From NCBI GenBank assembly GCA_964434955.1, contig CAYSXI010000283.1, forward strand, positions 1 to 5,105: 5,105 nucleotides of DNA, given 5' to 3'. Positions 1 to 5,105 of this stretch are shown one piece after another. Within the stretch, counting starts at the first letter, position 1; each line of letters begins with the position of its first letter. The translations under genes and the position numbers were made by a program. The DNA comes from JANQLU01 sp964434955 (GTDB taxonomy: Bacteria; Planctomycetota; Planctomycetia; Pirellulales; Pirellulaceae). Under the pieces are notes generated by a model, which made no database searches, was not told the DNA's origin, and worked only from the letters and a program-made list of their open reading frames with translations.

Positions 1-1442
1 GCGCGGCGCGTGGAGCTCGAAGCCGTGTCGTTGTCACCGTTGACACGCAGGCTTCCGAAAGGATCGGTTCCGCTCACCGGTGGTGGCTCGGCGATTGCCG
101 GTCCGCCGGCGACGAACATCACCAGGCCGAGGCCAAGAAAAAGTCCGAACATGGTGCCGATACCGACCGTCATCTTTTTGTTTAGTCCCAGAGGGGTTGT
201 TCCGACCTGGGCCTCATCCACACGTGTGACAAAGTTAACTTTGCCGGCCGCTTCACGAAGCGACTTCATTTGGTTCAGTTCGTGCGTCGCTTTGGTGAGG
301 GAATCGTTTCGCTGTTGAACGATGTTAAACAATCGATCGTACTCGACTCTCAAAAGAGCAAGCCGCTCAAGTCGTTTGGAGAGTCCGTCGCCTGTGCTGG
401 TCAATCGATTAACTTTTTGCTCAGCGATTTCAATCTGTTTTTCTTTGGCCGTAATCGAGGATTTCAATTCCTTGGCGATGTTCAGTTTGATTTCCCCGAC
501 TTCCGTCAAAGACGCAATCACCTTGGGATGTTGATCCGAGTATTGTCCTCGATTCTTTGAAAGCTCCAATTGAGCTTTAACCAGCCCCTCTTTGAAATTC
601 TTGAGCGCGGGTAGCAAGGTCAATGCTTCATCCGGTGTCGCCGTAAGCGAATCGGGGCTTAGCGCCGCTTGCTGCAAAAGCGCTTGCTGCTTTTTCAGAT
701 TTTCCAGATCATTGATCGCGGACCGAATTTCCGTTTTCACATTGTTCAGTTGGCTCTGAATGGAGCCGGAAGCCGTGTAGGGATTGTTCAAGCTTCGCAG
801 TTCGGCCAGGTCGGCACCGACCCGCGATTCCATCTTCTGCAGTTCGCTCGTTGCGACTTCGTGATCCTTGGCTGCCAGCCGAACGGTCTCGGACAATTCC
901 TGAACCATACTTTCCGCCTGCTTTTGGCGGATCGATCGCATCTGGTTTTCAATCTCCGTCGTCAGTGACTGGATCCAGGCCAACGCGTCATCGCGACTTC
1001 CTGCTTTCACGACCAAGTCGATCATCTCTGACTTCCCGAACTCAGAACCGTTCGGCGAGCTGACGCTGATGCTTCCCTGGAAATCCTCGATCGTCTTGTC
1101 ATCGGGTTCACCATTCGGTTTCGTCGAGAGCTTGGCATTGGCCAGTGCTTTCCGAATGACGGTTGGGTTTTTCGCAATTTCTGAAATTGCTTCCTGAGCC
1201 GATTTCAGTGAGTACATGGACTCGAAACGACCGGGCTTGACGTAGTTGCCACCGATTAGCTGGTCGCGAACCAACAGCGTCTGTCGCGCGCCAAACTTTT
1301 TGGGACCCAAGGTCGAGTAGGCGATCGACAAGGCGCAAAACGCCATCGTGGGGACCGCCCAAAGCAGAAAGTGCTTTCGCAGTTGCTGGAGTATGGAGCC
1401 TGGATTCAATCCGTTTGATTGGGAGGCTGAAAAACCCGACAT
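1..1442 (-). CDS. Wzz/GumC-type polysaccharide chain-length determinant (co-polymerase), C-terminus outside window
   Basis: Partial gene: 480 codons are visible, with no stop before the window edge. Proteins of this family sit in the inner membrane and control chain length or export of surface and exopolysaccharide, working with a Wzy polymerase or a Wza-type export channel. Seen here: a short cytoplasmic N-terminus, a first membrane segment at about residues 24-45, a long Gln/Glu/Lys-rich helical periplasmic region (about 160-410) likely to form coiled coils, a YSDQHPKV motif around His305 typical of GumC/Wzc proteins, a PLGLNKK motif at 417-423, and a second membrane segment at about 425-446. 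A Pro-rich tail (AEPPP) follows. The ATG at 1442 is the only possible start, because an in-frame TGA lies seven codons upstream with no ATG, GTG or TTG between; AAGGA precedes it by nine bases. Whether a tyrosine autokinase domain follows cannot be seen. The family call is firm; the exact polysaccharide is unknown. Confidence 0.85.
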   Translation of the reverse strand, partial: MSGFSASQSNGLNPGSILQQLRKHFLLWAVPTMAFCALSIAYSTLGPKKFGARQTLLVRDQLIGGNYVKPGRFESMYSLKSAQEAISEIAKNPTVIRKALANAKLSTKPNGEPDDKTIEDFQGSISVSSPNGSEFGKSEMIDLVVKAGSRDDALAWIQSLTTEIENQMRSIRQKQAESMVQELSETVRLAAKDHEVATSELQKMESRVGADLAELRSLNNPYTASGSIQSQLNNVKTEIRSAINDLENLKKQQALLQQAALSPDSLTATPDEALTLLPALKNFKEGLVKAQLELSKNRGQYSDQHPKVIASLTEVGEIKLNIAKELKSSITAKEKQIEIAEQKVNRLTSTGDGLSKRLERLALLRVEYDRLFNIVQQRNDSLTKATHELNQMKSLREAAGKVNFVTRVDEAQVGTTPLGLNKKMTVGIGTMFGLFLGLGLVMFVAGGPAIAEPPPVSGTDPFGSLRVNGDNDTASSSTRR

Positions 1443-1694
1443 CGAAACGTATCCTTCGTTTCAGTATTCGTTCAGTCCGTAATCGGAGCGCGACGATAGA
1501 GATCGCTTTTCTATTTATTCGAATGCGTCAATTCGCCAGTTCAGCCGCAAATTTTCGAATCGACGAACAAGTGTCAGATTTCATTTGAAAATCGTCACAT
1601 TCGTCATCGGTGTCAAACCGGACGCAGCAAACAATGTCGAGCTAACCGTCAAAGATTACCAAGCCATCGTCTTTCGATTCGACTGGACGGCTGG
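1443..1694. other. Intergenic region between glyS and the Wzz-like gene
   Basis: No gene is supported in this 252-base gap. It contains the glyS 3' end, the leader of the Wzz-like gene and an AT-rich patch around 1507-1522. One weak promoter candidate on the minus strand is TTGACA (plus-strand 1611-1616), then a 17-base spacer, then GATTTT (1588-1593). Its -35 element is perfect, but the -10 matches only three of six consensus bases, so I do not annotate it as a promoter. The gap is long enough that the Wzz-like gene probably has its own promoter rather than depending only on glyS read-through. Confidence 0.5.
1444..1462 (-). promoter_or_regulatory. Small hairpin presenting the ribosome binding site of the Wzz-like gene
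   Basis: On the minus strand GAAACG and CGTTTC form a perfect 6-bp stem (1457-1462 with 1444-1449) around the 7-base loop AAGGATA (1450-1456). The loop holds the Shine-Dalgarno-like AAGGA, nine bases before the ATG at 1442. The ribosome binding site itself is well supported; a regulatory role for the hairpin is inference, and the stem is short and could occur by chance. Confidence 0.45.
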
Positions 1695-1700
1695 TTAGCT
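1640..1700 (-). terminator. Possible stem-loop at the 3' end of glyS
   Basis: A perfect 8-bp inverted repeat, AGCTAACC (1693-1700 read on minus) and GGTTAGCT (1640-1647 read on minus), spans the glyS stop codon. A second, inner 5-bp pair, AAAGA with TCTTT (1670-1674 with 1651-1655), lies between the arms. The two can nest to give a branched or extended hairpin at the end of the glyS message. There is no run of T after the 3' arm, so it is not a classic intrinsic terminator; it could instead protect the transcript end or be coincidental. Confidence 0.3.
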
Positions 1701-3299
1701 GTTTAGCTTCTCGGCGACCAAAGCACGCACTTCGTCCTTGTGGACACGCGTCTGTTCGAGTGAATCGCGATCGCGAATGGTAACCGTACCATCCGTTAAC
1801 GTTTCGCCATCGACCGTGATGCAATAGGGCGTACCGGCTTCGTCCTGGCGGCGATAACGACGGCCGACAGCGCCTTTTTCGTCGTAGAAAACGTTGAACT
1901 GCTGCTTCAAGTCCAGATAGATGTCTTTGGCGACCTCGGGCATGCCATCTTTCTTGACCAGCGGGAAAATTGCCGCCTTGATCGGGGCGATGCGTGGATG
2001 CAATTTCATCACCGTACGAGATTGCATTTTGCCGGAATCATCGGGAGCCTCGTCTTCGGTGTAGGCTTCGCAAAGGAACGCCAGGGCGCCGCGATCCGCG
2101 CCAGCGGAAGGCTCAATGACATGCGGCGTGTACTTTTCGTTGGTCAAGTCATCGCGATAGGTCAGATCCTTGCCACTGCCTTTCCACTTTGGCTTGCCAT
2201 TCTCGTCAAGTTGAACTTCGAGTGGGTTCGTTTTTTCGTCCAGCTTGCCCTCCATGTGACTTCGCAAGTCAAAATCGCCGCGGTGGGCGATGCCTTCGAG
2301 CTCACCGAATTCACCTTCTGGCAAAAACGGAAAAGCGTATTCGACATCCGCCGTACCGACCGAATAATGAGCCAGCTCGTCTGCATGATGTTCACGAAGA
2401 ATCAAACGATCGCTGGAGATGCCATGATCGATGTACCATTGCATTCGACGATCGCGCCAGTAGCGATACCAATCCTGTGATTCATTCGGATGGCAAAAGA
2501 ACTCGATCTCCATTTGCTCGAATTCTCGAACCCGGAACGTGAAGTTTCTCGGTGTGATTTCGTTTCGAAAACTCTTGCCGATTTGTGCGATGCCCAAAGG
2601 CAATCGAAATCGCGTGCTGTCGATCACGTTTTTGAAATTGACGAAGATGCCCTGGGCCGTTTCCGGGCGAAGGAAGACTTTGTTTTCTTCGCTCATGATG
2701 GGACCGGCGTGCGACTCCATCATCAAATTGAAATCTCGGGGCTCGGTGAGCGTGCCGACTTCCTTCGCGTCGGGAGCCAGGACCTCGTCAAACGCATCCA
2801 TGTCGGGCAAGGCGATTGGCTCACCCCAAACGAGATCCTCTTTGTTTTTTGCCCGCATGTTGAGAAACTTGAGCGCTTGTTTCTCCATGTGCTCTTGCTC
2901 GTCTTCGCCGTTGACGGCCGAAACGGTCACGGATTTGCCTTTGCCTTCGACCGACCGACAAACCACTTGATCAAAACGATATCGTTTGCCGGATTGGCGG
3001 CAGTCAACCATTTTGTCCGCGAAAAGATCGTAGTGACCGGAACATTTCCAGACCTGGGGGTGCATCACGATCGTGCAATCGAGACCGGTCATCGAGAATG
3101 GACTGGGAGCGCCAGGAAGCGTGCTCAGATCATCGTGGCAAAGCACCATGTCTCGCCACCAGGCTTCCTTGATATTTCGTTTCAGCTCGACACCCAATGG
3201 GCCGTAGTCCCAGAATCCATTGATGCCGCCGTAGATTTCGCTTGACTGAAACAGGTAGCCGCGTCGTTTGCAAAGCGAAACAATTTTTTCCATCTCCAT
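1695..3299 (-). CDS. glyS: Glycyl-tRNA synthetase, single-chain alpha2 type
   Basis: Complete 534-residue class II aminoacyl-tRNA synthetase that charges tRNA-Gly with glycine using ATP in the cytoplasm. It is the single-chain homodimeric form (eukaryotic, archaeal and many bacterial lineages), not the alpha2beta2 GlyQ/GlyS form of E. coli. Seen: motif 1 with IYGGINGFWDYGPLG at 22-36; RPETAQGIFVNF at 211-222; motif 2 with FRNEITPR at 244-251 followed by REFEQMEIEFF at 258-268; motif 3 with PHVIEPSAGADRGAL at 392-406; and a C-terminal anticodon-binding domain from about 435, including GRRYRRQDEAGTPYC at 479-493. An insertion at about 84-200, between motifs 1 and 2, is normal for this family. 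The ATG at 3299 has AAGAG nine bases upstream; the ATG two codons later (MEKIVSLC) is an alternative start with poorer spacing. It lies 58 bases after comB and is probably in its operon. Confidence 0.97.
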   Translation of the reverse strand: MEMEKIVSLCKRRGYLFQSSEIYGGINGFWDYGPLGVELKRNIKEAWWRDMVLCHDDLSTLPGAPSPFSMTGLDCTIVMHPQVWKCSGHYDLFADKMVDCRQSGKRYRFDQVVCRSVEGKGKSVTVSAVNGEDEQEHMEKQALKFLNMRAKNKEDLVWGEPIALPDMDAFDEVLAPDAKEVGTLTEPRDFNLMMESHAGPIMSEENKVFLRPETAQGIFVNFKNVIDSTRFRLPLGIAQIGKSFRNEITPRNFTFRVREFEQMEIEFFCHPNESQDWYRYWRDRRMQWYIDHGISSDRLILREHHADELAHYSVGTADVEYAFPFLPEGEFGELEGIAHRGDFDLRSHMEGKLDEKTNPLEVQLDENGKPKWKGSGKDLTYRDDLTNEKYTPHVIEPSAGADRGALAFLCEAYTEDEAPDDSGKMQSRTVMKLHPRIAPIKAAIFPLVKKDGMPEVAKDIYLDLKQQFNVFYDEKGAVGRRYRRQDEAGTPYCITVDGETLTDGTVTIRDRDSLEQTRVHKDEVRALVAEKLNS

Positions 3300-3311
3300 C
3301 AGTTTTAACTC

Positions 3312-3361
3312 TTACCTTTCTGATGACACGAAGTTTGGATTCATGGGGTCGGGTTATTCAT
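3312..3361 (-). other. Two overlapping mini-ORFs linking the comB stop to the glyS start
   Basis: The comB TGA (3358-3360) overlaps an ATG (3359-3361) as ATGA, opening a six-codon reading frame, MNNPTP. Its TGA (3341-3343) again overlaps an ATG (3342-3344), opening a ten-codon frame, MNPNFVSSER. That frame stops with TAA at 3312-3314, twelve bases before the glyS ATG. The arrangement is read directly from the sequence. That ribosomes use it to reinitiate towards glyS is speculative: the first ATGA is duplicated simply because the repeat carries it, and neither mini-ORF has a clear ribosome binding site. Confidence 0.25.
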
Positions 3362-3372
3362 GGGGTCGGGTT
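3339..3372. repeat. Exact 17-bp tandem duplication across the comB stop codon
   Basis: The unit ATTCATGGGGTCGGGTT occurs twice head to tail with no mismatch (3339-3355 and 3356-3372). On the coding (minus) strand one copy encodes the last comB residues, NPTP, and supplies its TGA; the other copy lies in the spacer before glyS. Perfect identity suggests a recent slippage or duplication event, or a member of a short repeat family. Because the unit is not a multiple of three, the copies fall in different frames. Confidence 0.95.
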
Positions 3373-4134
3373 AGCGGACCGTGAATGTGGTTGGGACACT
3401 CGGATCGCCCGTTGGTTCGGGTCATAATGACAAACGACCTTCAAGCAATCAATCTGCGAGCAGAACCTAATATCCTGTTCCAGCCCGCGTTTCACAAGAT
3501 TGATCCCGCCCTGCCCTTTTTTTAAGGACTCAAAAAGATCGCGGGGGTGACCTTGGTCATTCAACTCCGCTTTCCACTGGAGCTGCAACGCCCGGGTGGT
3601 TCCATTGATTTCACAATTCGCACTTTCAAAACAACAAGCGATGGCGCCCGCCAGCAACTCATCTTCAAGGGTCCGCTTTCGATTGGTTCCCGAACAAAGG
3701 ATGGCGACGTTGGCTTTTCCTTCAAGGTATCGGACAACGGAATTCAGGTTCAGAAAGCTGGCAAGCAGAATCTCGTCCGCCTGCTCCGCATGAATCATGG
3801 CTCGAGTTCCATTGGTCGTTGTGAATACAAGCGTTTGATCAAGCACGCTTTCGGGATCGTATTCCTCCGGTGAATTCCCACGATCAAATCCATCGATTTT
3901 CGCGCCCTGGCGTTCTCCGCAAAGCTCGACTTGTTTCGGTGCCAACTGCACGCGCGTGTTCAGCGCGTCCTCGATCGTCAAACAGGGAATCACCTTGGCC
4001 GCGCCATTCGCTAACGCGTTGGTGATTGTCGAAGTTGCCCTCAGCACATCAATAATGACGACCGTGAACCCTTGAAATTCGGCGGGATCGACTTCGTCCG
4101 GCAAGCGGTAGCAGAAAAGTTTCTGAGGCGGCAT
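3358..4134 (-). CDS. comB: ComB-family 2-phosphosulfolactate phosphatase
   Basis: Complete 258-residue protein of the ComB family, which hydrolyses (R)-2-phospho-3-sulfolactate to sulfolactate and phosphate in a Mg-dependent reaction. In methanogens this is a step of coenzyme M synthesis; in bacteria the same family may serve sulfolactate metabolism or another phosphatase role. Seen, numbered from the ATG at 4134: IDVLRATST at 28-36, GER at 73-75, GFDRGNSPEEY at 82-92, TTTNGTRA at 105-112, CSGTNRKRTLEDELLAG at 147-163, and a C-terminal LEQDIRFCSQIDCLKVVC at 218-235. These blocks appear in the family's usual order. A TTG start eight codons upstream (4158) is possible, but an AAGGGA directly abuts it, so the ATG with AAGG eleven bases upstream is preferred. 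The C-terminal tail after about residue 245 is low in recognisable conservation and ends inside the 17-bp repeat. No comA or comC gene is nearby. The family is clear; the in vivo substrate is not. Confidence 0.9.
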   Translation of the reverse strand: MPPQKLFCYRLPDEVDPAEFQGFTVVIIDVLRATSTITNALANGAAKVIPCLTIEDALNTRVQLAPKQVELCGERQGAKIDGFDRGNSPEEYDPESVLDQTLVFTTTNGTRAMIHAEQADEILLASFLNLNSVVRYLEGKANVAILCSGTNRKRTLEDELLAGAIACCFESANCEINGTTRALQLQWKAELNDQGHPRDLFESLKKGQGGINLVKRGLEQDIRFCSQIDCLKVVCHYDPNQRAIRVSQPHSRSANPTP

Positions 4135-4290
4135 TCGATTCAGGGCCTTTTTGCCCAATCCCTTGGTGTTTCAAGCCTAAACAGCGGGGCTTCGTTAATG
4201 TATCTTGGTAGATTCGGTTGATTTCTGAGTGTCCCGTTTCATCGCGCCCGGGAACCGAATGGGGCGCGATTCGCATGCATTTGATCAAGT
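4135..4290. other. Divergent intergenic region between comB and ubiE
   Basis: This 156-base region separates the leftward comB and rightward ubiE, so it should carry promoters for both. I found no convincing -35/-10 pair on either strand. Its clear structure is two inverted repeats at 4212-4270, described separately. Part of the region (4135-4158) would be coding if comB starts at its alternative TTG. Confidence 0.6.
4212..4270 (+). promoter_or_regulatory. Interlocking inverted repeats in the ubiE leader (possible pseudoknot, switch or operator)
   Basis: A perfect 9-bp GC-rich stem, ATCGCGCCC (4241-4249) with GGGCGCGAT (4262-4270), encloses a 12-base loop. Eight of the loop bases, AACCGAAT (4253-4260), are perfectly complementary to ATTCGGTT at 4212-4219. 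In RNA the loop could pair with the upstream arm to form a pseudoknot, or the two stems could compete. The hairpin ends 20 bases before the ubiE TTG start. At the DNA level the dyad could also be a protein-binding site serving both divergent genes. The pairings are directly visible; a function is inferred and does not match a riboswitch class I recognise. Confidence 0.45.
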
Positions 4291-5061
4291 TTGGCTTCGC
4301 TCTTGAATACGGCTTCGACAATTTCTGACTCAAATCAGGACAACGACGATTCCGGTGTCGACAAATCGGGTGAGCGCGTTCAAAAAATGTTTGGCGAAAT
4401 TGCGCCAAACTACGATCGCATGAATCATCTTCTGTCGATGAATGTCGATCACTATTGGCGATGGCGCACCGTTCGAAAGTTGCGACCGGACGATTCGGCA
4501 CCGATCCTGGATGTGTGCACCGGCACCGGCGACTTGGCGATCGCGTTTGCCAAGAAAACGCGCGGCCAAGTCGATGTGTATGCCACCGACTTCTGTGCTG
4601 AAATGCTGGAAATCGGAAAGACCAAAAAGGAAAAACGAGGAGCTACCCAGGGAATCGAGTTTTCTCAGGCAGACACCCAAGAGCTTCCTTTTGAAACCGA
4701 CATGTTTCAAATCGTTTCCGTCGCGTTTGGTTTACGAAACGTCGCGGATACGGATGCCGGCCTGATTGAGATGACCCGGGTCTGCAAACCGGGCGGGCAG
4801 GTCGCAGTCCTCGAGTTCAGCACGCCACGAAGACAGCCGATCAAAGGAATGTATCAGTGGTACTTTAGGAATGTTCTTCCAAGAATCGGTCAGACCTTGG
4901 CCCGGAACAATTCTGCCGCCTACGAATACCTACCAAGCAGCGTTGGCGAATTTCCCGCATACGAAGCATTGTCGCAGCGAATGGAGTCTGCGGGTTTGAA
5001 AAGCGTTCGTTTCTATCCCCTCACCTTTGGCATCGCGACCTTATACGTGGGTGTCAAATGA
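4291..5061 (+). CDS. ubiE: Menaquinone/ubiquinone C-methyltransferase UbiE/MenG
   Basis: Complete 256-residue SAM-dependent methyltransferase, close to the usual family length of about 250. It methylates the quinone ring, converting demethylmenaquinone to menaquinone (or the matching ubiquinone precursor), on the cytoplasmic side of the membrane. Seen: VQKMFGEIAPNYDRMN at 30-45; SAM-binding motif I, ILDVCTGTGDLA, at 72-83; acidic D100 in YATDF; ADTQELPF at 127-134; the family signature SVAFGLRNV at 143-151; LEFSTP at 174-179; and YEYLPSSVGEFP at 211-222. The start is taken as TTG 4291: an in-frame TGA lies at 4282-4284, and the first in-frame ATG (4387) would remove the conserved N-terminal VQKMF block. 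TTG 4303 is an alternative. No clear Shine-Dalgarno precedes either. The stop overlaps the next gene's ATG by ATGA, indicating translational coupling. Menaquinone is the likelier product if the host is a planctomycete. Confidence 0.95.
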   Translation: MASLLNTASTISDSNQDNDDSGVDKSGERVQKMFGEIAPNYDRMNHLLSMNVDHYWRWRTVRKLRPDDSAPILDVCTGTGDLAIAFAKKTRGQVDVYATDFCAEMLEIGKTKKEKRGATQGIEFSQADTQELPFETDMFQIVSVAFGLRNVADTDAGLIEMTRVCKPGGQVAVLEFSTPRRQPIKGMYQWYFRNVLPRIGQTLARNNSAAYEYLPSSVGEFPAYEALSQRMESAGLKSVRFYPLTFGIATLYVGVK

Positions 5062-5105
5062 GCCAGTTTCCCATCGTCGTAGCGATCACGGGCGCGAGCG
5101 GTGCC
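5058..5105 (+). CDS. ubiX: UbiX-like flavin prenyltransferase, N-terminal fragment
   Basis: Only the first 16 codons are in the window, reading MSQFPIVVAITGASGA. A hydrophobic beta strand followed by G-A-S-G-A is the N-terminal FMN-binding element of the UbiX/Pad1 family, which joins a dimethylallyl group to FMN to make the prenylated cofactor of UbiD-type decarboxylases. Its ATG overlaps the ubiE TGA (ATGA), so the two genes are almost certainly co-transcribed and translationally coupled. The context of a quinone methyltransferase supports a role in quinone synthesis. Other flavoproteins of the same fold share this motif, and the rest of the gene lies outside, so the assignment rests on 16 residues plus context. 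Confidence 0.75.
   Translation, partial: MSQFPIVVAITGASGA

Noticed and set aside
10..560. Short plus-strand open frames opposite the Wzz-like gene
   Set aside because: The minus strand carries one uninterrupted 480-codon frame with clear membrane segments and family motifs, so these are shadows.
1434..1440. The string AACCCGA near the Wzz-like start as a third copy of the 17-bp repeat
   Set aside because: Only about eight bases match and the orientation is reversed relative to the comB-glyS repeats, which is expected by chance.
1588..1616. Minus-strand TTGACA plus GATTTT with 17-base spacing as a promoter of the Wzz-like gene
   Set aside because: The -10 element matches only three of six consensus bases and the resulting leader would be about 140 bases; too weak to call without a mapped start.
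1998..2480. A 160-codon plus-strand open frame opposite the glyS 3' half
   Set aside because: Antisense shadow of glyS with no family motif or ribosome binding site that stands out.
2490..3245. A 251-codon open reading frame on the plus strand, opposite glyS
   Set aside because: It lies wholly antisense to the strongly conserved synthetase, shows no recognisable domain, and is explained by codon bias on the opposite strand.
3300..3357. A T-box-like regulatory leader before glyS
   Set aside because: The spacer is only 58 bases, far too short for a T-box, and shows no specifier stem or antiterminator.
4049..4501. A 150-codon minus-strand frame spanning the comB-ubiE intergenic region
   Set aside because: It overlaps two confidently identified genes in other frames, has an Arg/Ser/Pro-rich composition typical of spurious frames, and matches no known family.

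Overview
The window looks like chromosomal DNA from a free-living bacterium of moderate GC content, most likely a planctomycete of the Pirellulaceae type. That placement is an inference from the single-chain glycyl-tRNA synthetase, a ComB-family phosphatase, a menaquinone-type UbiE/UbiX pair, a two-membrane-segment polysaccharide chain-length protein and generally weak Shine-Dalgarno signals. No rRNA or tRNA genes, CRISPR arrays, insertion sequences or phage genes are visible.

Layout. Positions 1-1442 (minus strand) hold most of a Wzz/GumC-type inner-membrane polysaccharide co-polymerase, whose C-terminus lies beyond the left edge. A 252-base gap (1443-1694) follows, with a possible stem-loop at the 3' end of glyS and a small hairpin presenting the ribosome binding site of the Wzz-like gene. 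Positions 1695-3299 (minus) encode a complete alpha2-type glycyl-tRNA synthetase. Positions 3358-4134 (minus) encode a complete ComB-family 2-phosphosulfolactate phosphatase. The 58-base comB-glyS junction contains an exact 17-bp tandem duplication that begins within the end of comB. It creates two tiny overlapping ORFs. Reading right to left, comB then glyS are probably co-transcribed.

The 156-base divergent region 4135-4290 separates comB from ubiE/menG (4291-5061, plus), which starts at TTG and has two interlocking inverted repeats in its leader. The ubiE stop overlaps the start of a UbiX-like flavin prenyltransferase (5058 onward), of which only the first 16 residues are inside the window. 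UbiE performs the final C-methylation of menaquinone or ubiquinone, and UbiX makes the prenylated flavin cofactor used by UbiD-type decarboxylases, so the rightward genes look like a quinone biosynthesis operon. The leftward genes (translation, a sulfonate-type phosphatase, exopolysaccharide assembly) have no obvious shared function.

I see no convincing new biological system. The genes are recognisable families, and what deserves a second look lies in the junctions: the tandem repeat and mini-ORF relay between comB and glyS, the interlocking inverted repeats upstream of ubiE, and the hairpin around the Wzz-like gene's ribosome binding site.
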